6,037 nt of DNA from Deltaproteobacteria bacterium (GTDB lineage: Bacteria; Desulfobacterota; Binatia; Binatales; Binataceae). The notes below the pieces were generated by a model. That model was not told where the DNA came from. It saw only the letters and a program-made list of their open reading frames with translations, and made no database searches. The position numbers and the translations under genes were made by a program. Location of the stretch: the NCBI GenBank assembly GCA_027403435.1, contig DAHZDR010000039.1, forward strand, positions 1 through 6,037, written 5' to 3'. Position 1 is the first letter of the stretch; the number at the start of each line of letters is the position of its first letter. Of this stretch, positions 1 through 6,037 are shown piece after piece.

Positions 1-73
1 GCCGCACAGGACCGTCATCCGTGGGCGGCGGCCCGGTTGTTTGGCGTGAATGCCGTGGAGCGCCGCGGCTTGG
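1..73 (-). other. Flank downstream of fdsA; possible first codons of the next gene
   Basis: These bases follow the fdsA stop codon on the minus strand. An ATG at 18-16 opens a frame reading MTVLCG up to the window edge. It is the first possible start in that frame, because no ATG, GTG or TTG lies between it and an in-frame TGA that overlaps the end of fdsA. The residues VLCG resemble the start of the nucleotide-binding loop of MobA (molybdenum cofactor guanylyltransferase), which would fit beside a bis-MGD enzyme. Six codons cannot establish this, and no clear Shine-Dalgarno sequence precedes the ATG. An fdhD/fdsC gene starting beyond the edge is an equally reasonable expectation from known fds operons. 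I see no terminator hairpin with a T-run here, so the transcript may continue. Confidence 0.2.
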
Positions 74-2890
74 TCAGGTCGTGGCGGCGTGGATCACGCG
101 GTCGGCGGGCAGGCGCTCGGGACGGCGCGCCGTCGGCATCACCTGCACGGCGGTAACCTTATATTCGGGACAATTGGTCGCCCAGTCGGAATTTTCTGTC
201 GTCACGACGTTGACGCCCGTCTCGGGATGATGAAACGTGGTATAGACGACGCCCGGCGCGACCCGATCCGTGATTGTCGCGCGCAGCGCAATCGCTCCGG
301 CGCGACTCGTCACTTCGACCCAGTCGCCGTCCCGGACGCCGCGCTGCTCGGCGTCATGCGGATGGATTTCCAGACGGTCCTCCGCATGCCAGGCGACGTT
401 GCCGGTGCGGCGCGTCTGGGTGCCGACGTTGTATTGCGTAAGAATTCGCCCCGTGGTCAGGATTAGCGGGTAGCGCGGACCCGTCCGTTCGGGCGTGGGA
501 ACGTATTCGGTGGGCAGAAAGCGGCCGCAGCCGCGCACTAATTCGCCGACGTGCATCACCGGCGTGCCGGCCGGCGCCGCATCGTTGCAGGGCCATTGGA
601 CCGAACCGAGGCGGTCGAGCTTTTCGTAGCTGACGCCGGCGAAAGTGGGCGTCAACCGCGCAATCTCGTCCATGATTTCCGCCGGATGCGCATAACGCAT
701 CGGATAGCCAAGCGCCTCGGCCAGCGCGCACGTCACTTCCCAGTCCTCCTTGCCGGCCAGCGGCGGCGTCACCTTGCGCACTCGTGAAATCCGCCGTTCA
801 GCGTTGGTGAAGGTGCCGTTCTTTTCCAGGAACGACGATCCCGGCAGGAAGACGTGCGCGTATTTTGCGGTTTCGTTGAAGAAAATATCCTGAACGATAA
901 CGATCTCCATCGCGGCGAGCGCGGCGGCGACGTGCTGCGAATTCGGATCGGACTGCGCGATATCCTCGCCTTCGATGTACAGCCCCTTGAAGCTGCCGTC
1001 GAGCGCGGCGTCGAACATGTTCGGGATGCGCAGGCCCGGCTCGGGATCGAGCGTAACGCCCCACTCTCTTTCGAATTGGGCGCGCAGCGCGGGATCGGAA
1101 ACGTGGCGATAGCCGGTCAATTCATGCGGAAAGGAGCCGACATCGTTGGAACCCTGGACGTTGTTCTGGCCGCGCAGCGGATTGACGCCGACGCCGGCGC
1201 GGCCAAGCATCCCGGCGGCCATCGCCAGATTCGCCATCGCGAGCACCGCCGTGCTGCCCTGCGCATGCTCAGTGACGCCAAGACCGTAATAGATTGCGGA
1301 ATTGGGGCCTTTGGCGTAAAGCCGCGCGGCGCCGCGGATAGTTTCCGCCGGCACGCCGGTGACGCGCGCGGCCATCTCGGGCGAATTGCGCTCGGCGAGG
1401 ATAAATTCGCGCCAGCGGGCGTACTCGCCGGGATCGCAGCGCGCGGCGACGAAAGCCGCGTCGGCGAGACCCTCGGCGACGATCACATGCGCCAGCGCAT
1501 TCAGCAACGCGACGTTGGTTCCGGGCGTGAGCTGCAAGAAGTAGTCGGCCGCGACGTGCGGCATCCGCACCAGTGCGATCGCGCGCGGATCGGCGACGAT
1601 CAGCCGCGCGCCCGCGCGCAGCCGGCGCTGCATGATCGAGGCGAACACCGGATGGCCCTCGGTGGGGTTGGCGCCAATCACCACGACCACGTCGGCCTGA
1701 TCGACCGAAGCGAAATCCTGCGTGCCGGCCGGCGTGCCGAAAGCGGTTTTCAGGCCGTAGCCGGTCGGCGAATGGCATACGCGGGCGCAGGTATCGACGT
1801 TATTGTTGCCGAACGCCGCGCGCACCAGTTTCTGGACCAGGTAGGCTTCCTCGTTGGTGCATCGCGAGGAGGTGATTCCGCCGAGCGCGCCGCGGCCGTA
1901 TTGCCGCTGGACCCGCTTGAGTTCGGACGCGGCGTAAGCGATCGCTTCGTCCCATGAGACTTCGCGCCACGGGTCGCTGATTCGCTGGCGGATCAGCGGC
2001 CGGCGCACGCGGTCGGGATGGGTCGCGTAGCCCCAGGCGAAGCGTCCCTTGACGCACGAATGGCCGTGGTTCGGCAGGCCGTTTTTGTTCGGGACCATCC
2101 GCACGATCTGGTCGCCGCGCAACTCCGCCTTGAACGAGCATCCGACGCCGCAATAGCCGCAGGTGGTGACCACGGCGCGGTCGGCGCGGCCGCGTTCGAG
2201 CAGGGTTTTTTCCATCAGCGCGTCGGTCGGACAGGCCTGCACGCAGGCGCCGCAGGAGACGCATTCGGAATCGAGGTAACGCTCGTGCTGGCCGGGCGTC
2301 ATTTGCGAGGCGAAGCCGCGGCCCTCGATCGTCAGCGCGAACGTTCCCTGAATCTCGTCGCACGCCCGCACGCATCGCGAGCACAGGATGCAGCGCGCGG
2401 GATCGAAGGTGAAATAAGGATTGGAATCGTCGGACTTCAGCGCGAGATGGTTTTCGCCGTCGCGCGGATAACGGACCTCTTGCAGTCCGACCGCAGCGGC
2501 CATCCGATGCAGTTCGCACGCGCCGCCCGCCTTGCATTCAAAGGGGTCGAGCGGATGGTCCGACATGTAGAGTTCCATGACGTTGCGGCGCAGCCGGCCG
2601 AGCGCCGCGGATTGCGTGCGCACCGTCAGGCCGGATTCGGCGGGCGTGGTGCAGGAGGCGGGAAAGCCCTTGCGGCCTTCGATTTCGACCAGGCAGAGGC
2701 GGCAGGAGCCGAAGGGTTCGAGCGAATCGGTGGCGCAAAGTTTGGGAATCGCGGTTCCGGCGAGCGCGGCGGCGCGAATCAGCGCCGTGCCGGCGGGAAC
2801 GGTGATTTCCCGGCCGTCGATCGTCAGCGTGACGGCTTGCGCCGAGTCGCGCGCCGGAGCGCCAAAATCCTGATCGTCGATTGCGAGCAC
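74..2890 (-). CDS. fdsA: NAD-dependent formate dehydrogenase, alpha (Mo catalytic) subunit
   Basis: This 938-residue protein is the catalytic subunit that oxidises formate to CO2 at a bis-MGD molybdenum site, probably in the cytoplasm as no signal peptide is seen. The N-terminal NuoG-like arm has a plant-type [2Fe-2S] motif (C52, C63, C66, C80), a His-Cys [4Fe-4S] region (H112, C119, C125) and two ferredoxin [4Fe-4S] motifs (C167/170/173/177 and C210/213/216/220). The Mo domain begins with a [4Fe-4S] motif (C244, C247, C251, C279) followed by K281. The Mo ligand is C372 in CARVCHSPT, with H373 adjacent, so this is a cysteine and not a selenocysteine enzyme. R573 in LRGQNNVQG matches the conserved active-site arginine. 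Residues 805-915 are the C-terminal dinucleotide-binding domain. Length is typical of FdsA. The start is GTG, 7 bases after GGAG. Oddity: the usual first Cys of the His-Cys3 motif is P116. A general NAD/ferredoxin-linked FdhA is the alternative name, but the fdsGBA order and motifs favour FdsA. Confidence 0.95.
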   Translation of the reverse strand: MLAIDDQDFGAPARDSAQAVTLTIDGREITVPAGTALIRAAALAGTAIPKLCATDSLEPFGSCRLCLVEIEGRKGFPASCTTPAESGLTVRTQSAALGRLRRNVMELYMSDHPLDPFECKAGGACELHRMAAAVGLQEVRYPRDGENHLALKSDDSNPYFTFDPARCILCSRCVRACDEIQGTFALTIEGRGFASQMTPGQHERYLDSECVSCGACVQACPTDALMEKTLLERGRADRAVVTTCGYCGVGCSFKAELRGDQIVRMVPNKNGLPNHGHSCVKGRFAWGYATHPDRVRRPLIRQRISDPWREVSWDEAIAYAASELKRVQRQYGRGALGGITSSRCTNEEAYLVQKLVRAAFGNNNVDTCARVCHSPTGYGLKTAFGTPAGTQDFASVDQADVVVVIGANPTEGHPVFASIMQRRLRAGARLIVADPRAIALVRMPHVAADYFLQLTPGTNVALLNALAHVIVAEGLADAAFVAARCDPGEYARWREFILAERNSPEMAARVTGVPAETIRGAARLYAKGPNSAIYYGLGVTEHAQGSTAVLAMANLAMAAGMLGRAGVGVNPLRGQNNVQGSNDVGSFPHELTGYRHVSDPALRAQFEREWGVTLDPEPGLRIPNMFDAALDGSFKGLYIEGEDIAQSDPNSQHVAAALAAMEIVIVQDIFFNETAKYAHVFLPGSSFLEKNGTFTNAERRISRVRKVTPPLAGKEDWEVTCALAEALGYPMRYAHPAEIMDEIARLTPTFAGVSYEKLDRLGSVQWPCNDAAPAGTPVMHVGELVRGCGRFLPTEYVPTPERTGPRYPLILTTGRILTQYNVGTQTRRTGNVAWHAEDRLEIHPHDAEQRGVRDGDWVEVTSRAGAIALRATITDRVAPGVVYTTFHHPETGVNVVTTENSDWATNCPEYKVTAVQVMPTARRPERLPADRVIHAATT

Positions 2891-2897
2891 GATAATT

Positions 2898-2901
2898 CTC
2901 C
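2898..2901 (-). promoter_or_regulatory. Ribosome binding site of fdsA
   Basis: GGAG on the minus strand lies 7 bases before the GTG at 2890-2888. It lies within the 24-base gap after the fdsB stop. It supports the GTG as the real start and indicates that fdsA is initiated independently, not by stop-start overlap. Confidence 0.7.
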
Positions 2902-2914
2902 GTTGCGGCGAGCC

Positions 2915-4480
2915 TCAAGTTGGCGCCGCGGCCAAGCCGAAATCCTCGGGGAAATGCTTGAGCGCGCTCAACACCGGCGTCGGCGTGAGTCCGCCCAACG
3001 CGCACAGCGAACCGGCCGCCATGGTGTCGCAAAGTTCACGTAAAAGTTGCAGATTGGCGCCGTCGCCGCGGGCGCGAATCACGCGGTCGAGCAGTTCGGC
3101 GCCGCGGGTCGAACCGATTCGGCAGGGCGTGCATTTGCCGCATGATTCGAGCGCGCAAAATTCCATCGCGTAACGCGCCATCCGCGCCAGATCGACGGTG
3201 TCGTCGAAGACCACCACGCCGCCGTGGCCGAGCAATCCTCCAGCCTCGGCCATGGCTTCGTAATCGATCGGCAAGTCGAGCATCGCGGCCGGAAAATAGG
3301 CGCCGAGCGGACCGCCGACCTGCACCGCGCGCAACGGCCGGCCGCTGCGCGTGCCGCCGCCGAAGTCATGGATCAACTCGCGCAGGGTGAGGCCAAAGGG
3401 CGCTTCGACCAGCCCGGGACGCGCGACGTTGCCGGCCAGTTGCAGCGGAATCGTGCCGCGCGAACGGCCGATTCCAAGCTGATTGTACGCCTCGCCGCCA
3501 TGTTCGAGAATCGCGGGAACCGAGGCCAGCGTGACGACGTTGTTGACCACCGTGGGACGGCCAAACAGCCCGGCGACGGCGGGCACCGGCGGCTTAAATC
3601 GGACCATTCCGCGCTTGCCTTCGAGGCTCTCGAGCATCGCGGTCTCTTCGCCGCAGATATAGGAGCCGGCGCCGACGACGATCTCGAGATCGAACGCGCG
3701 CCCGCCGCCGCATACGCTGGATCCAAGGTAGCCGCGCTCGCGGGCGGTCGCGATCGCGGCGGTCAGCGTGCGCAAGGCGTGCGGATATTCGGAACGCAGG
3801 TAGATGAAGCCCTGCACGGCGCCCACCGCCAGTCCGGCGATCGCCAGGCCTTCGATCAGCAGGAACGGATCGCCCTCCATCAGCATCCGATCGGCGAAAC
3901 TGCCGGAATCGCCCTCATCGGCGTTGCAGACGACATATTTGACCGGATCGGCCTGTTCGAGCGTGGTTTTCCACTTGATTCCGGCGGGAAAAGCGGCGCC
4001 GCCGCGGCCGCGCAGATTGGCCCGCGTGATTTCCGCGACGATCGCCGCGCCCGACAGCTCCAGGGCGCGCGCAAGTCCACGGAATCCGCCGTGGGTGATA
4101 TAGTCGTCGAGCGCGAGCGGATCGGTCACGCCCATCCGGGCAAAGACCATCCGGCGCTGGCGGGCCAGATAGGGGATTTGCTCCACCGGACCTTGCGCCA
4201 GCGGATGGGCCGCCGGGTCGTTCGTCAGAAAGACCGCGTCGAACAGCGACGGAACGTCGGCGGAGCCGACCGGACCATAGGCGACGCGCGCGCCGCCGGC
4301 GGTCGCGACTTCAACCATCGGCTCGAGCCAGTAAAGCCCGCGCGAGCCGTTGCGCACCAACTCGATAGCGATGGCGCGGCGGGCGGCCTCGGCGGCGATC
4401 GCGGCGGCGACGCGGTCGGCGCCGAGCGAGAGTGCGCCGGAATCGCGCGGCACGAAGATCGTGGCCAGCGTCGGCGTCAT
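2915..4480 (-). CDS. fdsB: NAD-dependent formate dehydrogenase, beta (FMN/NADH, NuoF-like) subunit
   Basis: This 521-residue subunit takes electrons from the iron-sulfur chain and reduces NAD+ on FMN. Residues 1 to about 100 form the thioredoxin-like N-terminal extension found in Fds/Hox-type NuoF proteins, including ELVRNGSRGLYWLEP. The FMN site is GRGGAAFPAGIKW (158-170). A second nucleotide-site stretch runs from C185 (CNADEGDSGSFADR), with the DSG form usual in formate dehydrogenase and hydrogenase relatives rather than the EPGT form of complex I. GAGSYICGEE (270-279) continues the NADH/FMN fold. The [4Fe-4S] motif is C447, C450, C453 and C493. The ATG at 4480 was chosen because it begins the family-like sequence and overlaps the fdsG stop as ATGA. 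A start at 4588 would add an arginine-rich stretch encoded inside fdsG. No good Shine-Dalgarno precedes 4480, so translational coupling to fdsG is likely. HoxF and NuoF are the nearest alternatives, excluded mainly by the adjacent fdsA. Confidence 0.94.
   Translation of the reverse strand: MTPTLATIFVPRDSGALSLGADRVAAAIAAEAARRAIAIELVRNGSRGLYWLEPMVEVATAGGARVAYGPVGSADVPSLFDAVFLTNDPAAHPLAQGPVEQIPYLARQRRMVFARMGVTDPLALDDYITHGGFRGLARALELSGAAIVAEITRANLRGRGGAAFPAGIKWKTTLEQADPVKYVVCNADEGDSGSFADRMLMEGDPFLLIEGLAIAGLAVGAVQGFIYLRSEYPHALRTLTAAIATARERGYLGSSVCGGGRAFDLEIVVGAGSYICGEETAMLESLEGKRGMVRFKPPVPAVAGLFGRPTVVNNVVTLASVPAILEHGGEAYNQLGIGRSRGTIPLQLAGNVARPGLVEAPFGLTLRELIHDFGGGTRSGRPLRAVQVGGPLGAYFPAAMLDLPIDYEAMAEAGGLLGHGGVVVFDDTVDLARMARYAMEFCALESCGKCTPCRIGSTRGAELLDRVIRARGDGANLQLLRELCDTMAAGSLCALGGLTPTPVLSALKHFPEDFGLAAAPT
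4477..4480 (-). other. fdsG/fdsB stop-start overlap (ATGA)
   Basis: The fdsB ATG (4480-4478) and the fdsG TGA (4479-4477) share bases. With no clear Shine-Dalgarno before the fdsB ATG, this suggests ribosomes terminating on fdsG restart on fdsB, keeping the gamma and beta subunits near equal amounts. Confidence 0.8.
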
Positions 4481-4953
4481 CGGCGGAGCAACCGTTCGAG
4501 CGCGTCGTCGAAACGCGCGGGGGTCAGGCGGCCGAGCGGATTGCCGTTGATCACGCCGGCCGGCGAGCAAGCGCAATTGCCCAGACAATAAACCGGCTCA
4601 AGCGTAAACGCGCGGTCGGCGGAGGTCTCGCCGAAACCGACGCCGAGCCGGGCGCGGACATGGTCGGCGAGCGCCTCGGCGCCGAGCGCCTGGCAGGATT
4701 CGGCGCGGCAGAGACGAATCACGTTGCGGCCGGGGGGAGCATGGCGGAAATCATGGTAAAAGGTGGCGACGCCGTGAACTTCGGCGCGGGACAAATTGAG
4801 TTCGTGCGCGATCATCGGCAACGCCGGCGGCGGAACCCATCCGAGTTCGTCCTGCACGCGGCGCAGGATACGCATCAGCGCGCCCGGCGCGGGTTTGAGC
4901 GCGGCGACGATCGCGGCGACCGCGTCCTTATCCCAGGTTTCGGAAGAATCCAT
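4477..4953 (-). CDS. fdsG: NAD-dependent formate dehydrogenase, gamma ([2Fe-2S], NuoE-like) subunit
   Basis: This 158-residue, thioredoxin-fold ferredoxin pairs with FdsB in the diaphorase part of the formate dehydrogenase. The [2Fe-2S] ligands are C82 and C87 (LCRAESC) and C123 and C127 (YCLGNC), the C-x4-C ... C-x3-C pattern of the NuoE family. The N-terminal helical part includes LRRVQDELGWVP and HGVATFYHDF, both typical of NuoE/FdsG/HoxE. The length is as expected. The ATG at 4953 has GGAG 5 bases upstream. A longer frame from a TTG at 5043 would add an arginine-rich stretch unlike the family and is rejected. It is the first gene of the operon, so the operon promoter should lie in 4954-5184. 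HoxE or NuoE are possible by sequence alone, but the following fdsB and fdsA settle the assignment. Confidence 0.94.
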   Translation of the reverse strand: MDSSETWDKDAVAAIVAALKPAPGALMRILRRVQDELGWVPPPALPMIAHELNLSRAEVHGVATFYHDFRHAPPGRNVIRLCRAESCQALGAEALADHVRARLGVGFGETSADRAFTLEPVYCLGNCACSPAGVINGNPLGRLTPARFDDALERLLRR

Positions 4954-4958
4954 CGCGA

Positions 4959-4962
4959 CTCC
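4959..4962 (-). promoter_or_regulatory. Ribosome binding site of fdsG
   Basis: GGAG on the minus strand ends 5 bases before the ATG at 4953-4951. It decides the start of fdsG in favour of 4953 over the upstream TTG at 5043. Confidence 0.7.
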
Positions 4963-5113
4963 GCGGTTTACGTCCGCCGACCGTATCGGCGCGCGCGCCC
5001 TCACTCCGGGCACAGCGCGTGGTAAGGTCGCGCGAACATCCAAATACGAGCGTCGTCCATGTGGCGTTGTCGGTCAAGAGGCGCCGCCGATTGCATCCGC
5101 GGACGCGCCGCGA

Positions 5114-5122
5114 TGCTACACT
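5114..5122 (+). promoter_or_regulatory. Candidate extended -10 promoter element for the rightward gene
   Basis: TGCTACACT contains a TGn extension followed by TACACT (4 of 6 matches to TATAAT). The only nearby -35-like hexamer is TTGCAT at 5091-5096, which matches weakly and at a 20-base spacing is too far away. The element is AT-richer than its surroundings and lies about 60 bases before the chosen start codon, giving a short leader. Support is the motif only. Confidence 0.35.
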
Positions 5123-5135
5123 ACGGGCTGCCGCG

Positions 5136-5149
5136 GGCGGCGCGCCGCC
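5136..5149. repeat. 14-base perfect palindrome in the leader of the rightward gene
   Basis: GGCGGCGCGCCGCC is self-complementary. It lies between the candidate -10 and the start codon at 5185. It could be a dimeric regulator site or fold in RNA, but simple GC-only palindromes arise easily in DNA of this composition. Confidence 0.3.
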
Positions 5150-5173
5150 GCGCGCGTAAATTTGGACGCAAGC

Positions 5174-5177
5174 GAGG
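5174..5177 (+). promoter_or_regulatory. Ribosome binding site of the Nitr_red_assoc gene
   Basis: GAGG is followed by 7 bases and then the ATG at 5185. It favours this start over the in-frame ATG at 5059. Confidence 0.65.
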
Positions 5178-5184
5178 TTGGAAA

Positions 5185-5634
5185 ATGATTCGCCGCTTCG
5201 GATTCGAGGATGAAATGCATCAAAGCCTGGCGTGCGTGCCGATGGCGGTGCGGCGCAAGCTCGATCGGGCGGGGGTGAAGATCAGCCTCAAGCAATGGCA
5301 GGCGCTGGCGCGTCACGAACGCGCGGCGGTATGCCATCTGCCGGCCGGCGACGCGGAGGAACGCGGCGCGCTGCGCGAATTTATCGAGGGCGCGTGCGCG
5401 GCGCGCGCGGCGGGAGCGATCAAGGCGTTGCCCGCCGAAGAGATCAACGCGGCCGATCCGCCAGCCGCGCCGCCGGCGCGGCTGGTCGAAAACGCGCGCG
5501 CCGCGGGCGTGGCCTTCGGCGCCGCCGAGTGGGCGCGGCTGGACGCGGACGAGCGCTACGCGCTGATCAAGCTGGGCGGCGGCGCCGAACGGAGCCATAA
5601 CTTCCACGCCGCCCTGAAAGAGCTGATCGGATAA
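5185..5634 (+). CDS. Nitrate reductase associated protein family (Nitr_red_assoc)
   Basis: This is a 149-residue, probably soluble protein with no signal peptide or membrane segment. I recognise the family from its pattern: F-x-FE near the N-terminus, SLACVPMAVRRKLD (14-27), GVKISLKQW (30-38), RYALIKL (124-130) and NFHAALKEL (139-147). Members are best known in cyanobacteria beside nitrate reductase and molybdopterin genes. The biochemical function is not established to my knowledge. Two parts match each other without gaps at an offset of 78 residues (29-52 and 107-130), sharing A, G, V, W, L, ER, A and L, so the protein looks like a duplicated helical module. A low-complexity Ala/Pro stretch (about 72-98) links the copies. 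The start at 5185 has a GAGG site and begins at the family-like sequence; 5059 would add an arginine-rich leader. It is divergent from the fds operon, suggesting a link to the Mo enzyme, which is inference. Confidence 0.8.
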   Translation: MIRRFGFEDEMHQSLACVPMAVRRKLDRAGVKISLKQWQALARHERAAVCHLPAGDAEERGALREFIEGACAARAAGAIKALPAEEINAADPPAAPPARLVENARAAGVAFGAAEWARLDADERYALIKLGGGAERSHNFHAALKELIG

Positions 5635-5644
5635 GCGGAATTGT

Positions 5645-5660
5645 CGCCGTCAGGCCGGCG
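5645..5660. terminator. Weak hairpin between convergent genes
   Basis: CGCCG and CGGCG form a 5-base-pair stem around a 6-base loop in the 26-base gap between the two convergent stop codons. No T-run follows on either strand, so it is at best a poor intrinsic terminator. Confidence 0.2.
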
Positions 5661-6037
5661 TCACGGCCGCACGCCATGAGCAAGCAGCGGACGGCCCGCC
5701 GGCGCGAGGCGATAGGCGGCGCGCAAGGCGCGGCCGAGATAGCGCTGGGCCGCGGCAATCGCCTCGTCAAGCGCCATCCCGCGGGCCAGGCCGGCGGCGA
5801 TCGCGGCGGAAAAGGCGCATCCCGTGCCATGCGCGCCGGCGCCGGGCGCTCGCGGCACGGAGAATTCGGTAAACGCGCGGCCGTCGAAGAGCAGATCGAC
5901 AAGGCGGCGCGATCCGGCGGCGGCGGCGTCGCGCGGCGGATGGCCGCCCTTGATCAGGACGGCGCGCGGACCCAGCCGAGAGATCGCGCGGGCGGCGGCG
6001 CGCGCGGCGGACGGACCGGCGATTTCGATTCCGCTGA
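5661..6037 (-). CDS. thiD: Hydroxymethylpyrimidine (phosphate) kinase, C-terminal part, cut by the window edge
   Basis: The frame is open from the TGA at 5663-5661 to the right edge, giving the last 124 residues of a protein whose start lies outside. Reading inward from the edge it contains SGIEIAGPSAA, then AVLIKGGHPP, LVDLLFDGRAF and finally AHGTGCAFSAAIAAGLA. The KGGH and HGTGC-x-x-SAAIA motifs, with the LFDG strand between them, are the signature of ThiD in the ribokinase fold, which phosphorylates hydroxymethylpyrimidine and its monophosphate in thiamine synthesis. The GTGC cysteine (codon 5819-5817) is the form used by ThiD; pyridoxal kinases of this fold typically have GTGD. A GTG at 5858 is an internal valine, not the start, since the KGGH region lies upstream. 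A fused ThiD/ThiE or ThiD/ThiN arrangement at the C-terminus is excluded because the protein ends soon after the kinase domain. The gene converges on the Nitr_red_assoc gene with a 26-base gap. Confidence 0.88.
   Translation of the reverse strand, partial: SGIEIAGPSAARAAARAISRLGPRAVLIKGGHPPRDAAAAGSRRLVDLLFDGRAFTEFSVPRAPGAGAHGTGCAFSAAIAAGLARGMALDEAIAAAQRYLGRALRAAYRLAPAGRPLLAHGVRP

Larger units (their letters stand above)
4954..5184. promoter_or_regulatory. Divergent intergenic region between fdsG and the Nitr_red_assoc gene
   Basis: This 231-base region must hold the promoters for the fds operon (leftward) and the rightward gene. For the operon, the best -35 match I see is TTGACC on the minus strand at 5077-5072, but the hexamer 17 bases later (GACGCT, 5054-5049) is a poor -10, so this promoter is weakly supported. 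A rightward extended -10 and a 14-base palindrome are listed separately. I see no convincing Fnr, NarL or other operator, no sigma-54 site and no riboswitch. Confidence 0.5.

Noticed and set aside
360..380. Possible selenocysteine (in-frame TGA) in the FDH active site
   Set aside because: The Mo ligand is an ordinary cysteine at residue 372, encoded around 1775-1777, and the gene has no internal stop.
854..1957. 367-residue plus-strand open frame opposite fdsA
   Set aside because: It lies wholly antisense to fdsA, is Arg/Gly/Ala/His-rich with no family motif, and is explained by third-position GC bias of the real gene.
2018..3043. 341-residue plus-strand open frame opposite fdsA/fdsB
   Set aside because: It is antisense to the iron-sulfur arm of FdsA and the end of FdsB, both well supported; its composition is that of a shadow frame.
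4481..4588. N-terminal extension of fdsB from position 4588
   Set aside because: The extra 36 residues are Arg/Pro-rich, lie within fdsG, and the family sequence begins at the ATG at 4480.
3224..4591. 455-residue plus-strand open frame opposite fdsB
   Set aside because: Despite its length it has no recognisable motif and mirrors the codon structure of fdsB.
4954..5043. N-terminal extension of fdsG from a TTG at 5043
   Set aside because: A weak start codon and non-family sequence; the ATG at 4953 has a good GGAG.
5059..5184. N-terminal extension of the Nitr_red_assoc protein from an ATG at 5059
   Set aside because: The added 42 residues are arginine-rich, and the ATG at 5185 has a GAGG site and begins at the conserved part.
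5116..5607. 163-residue minus-strand open frame opposite the Nitr_red_assoc gene
   Set aside because: It is antisense to a gene with clear family motifs and has none of its own.
5567..5902. 111-residue minus-strand open frame overlapping the end of thiD
   Set aside because: It is in a different frame from the recognisable ThiD sequence and overlaps the convergent gene.

Overview
The window carries a three-gene operon for a soluble, NAD-linked, molybdenum-dependent formate dehydrogenase of the FdsGBA type. It is read on the minus strand in the order gamma (fdsG, 4477-4953), beta (fdsB, 2915-4480), alpha (fdsA, 74-2890). All three genes are complete and carry nearly all expected cofactor motifs: [2Fe-2S] in FdsG, FMN/NADH/[4Fe-4S] in FdsB, and a NuoG-like iron-sulfur arm plus a cysteine-type bis-MGD catalytic domain in FdsA. 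Electrons from formate at the Mo site of FdsA would pass along the clusters to FMN in FdsB, where NAD+ is reduced. fdsG and fdsB overlap by 4 bases. fdsB and fdsA are 24 bases apart, and fdsA has a GTG start with a good ribosome binding site.

Divergent from the operon, across a 231-base intergenic region, is a 149-residue protein (5185-5634, plus strand). I recognise it as the 'nitrate reductase associated protein' type (Nitr_red_assoc), best known from cyanobacteria near assimilatory nitrate reductase genes. It is built from two copies of the same short module. Its position next to a formate dehydrogenase, another Mo-pterin enzyme, is the most interesting feature of the context. Converging on it from the right edge is the C-terminal 124 residues of a ThiD-type hydroxymethylpyrimidine (phosphate) kinase (5661 to the window end, minus strand). 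The 73 bases left of fdsA hold at most the first six codons of another minus-strand gene.

The DNA is very GC-rich with strong G/C preference at third codon positions, which creates many long antisense open frames with no family signature. It suggests a free-living GC-rich bacterium (proteobacterial, deltaproteobacterial or a related soil/aquatic lineage), but the window does not settle the taxon. I see no mobile element, CRISPR array, tRNA or rRNA. The most notable sequence oddity is in FdsA: the first cysteine of the His-Cys3 [4Fe-4S] motif is proline, with a histidine newly present three residues after the last cysteine.
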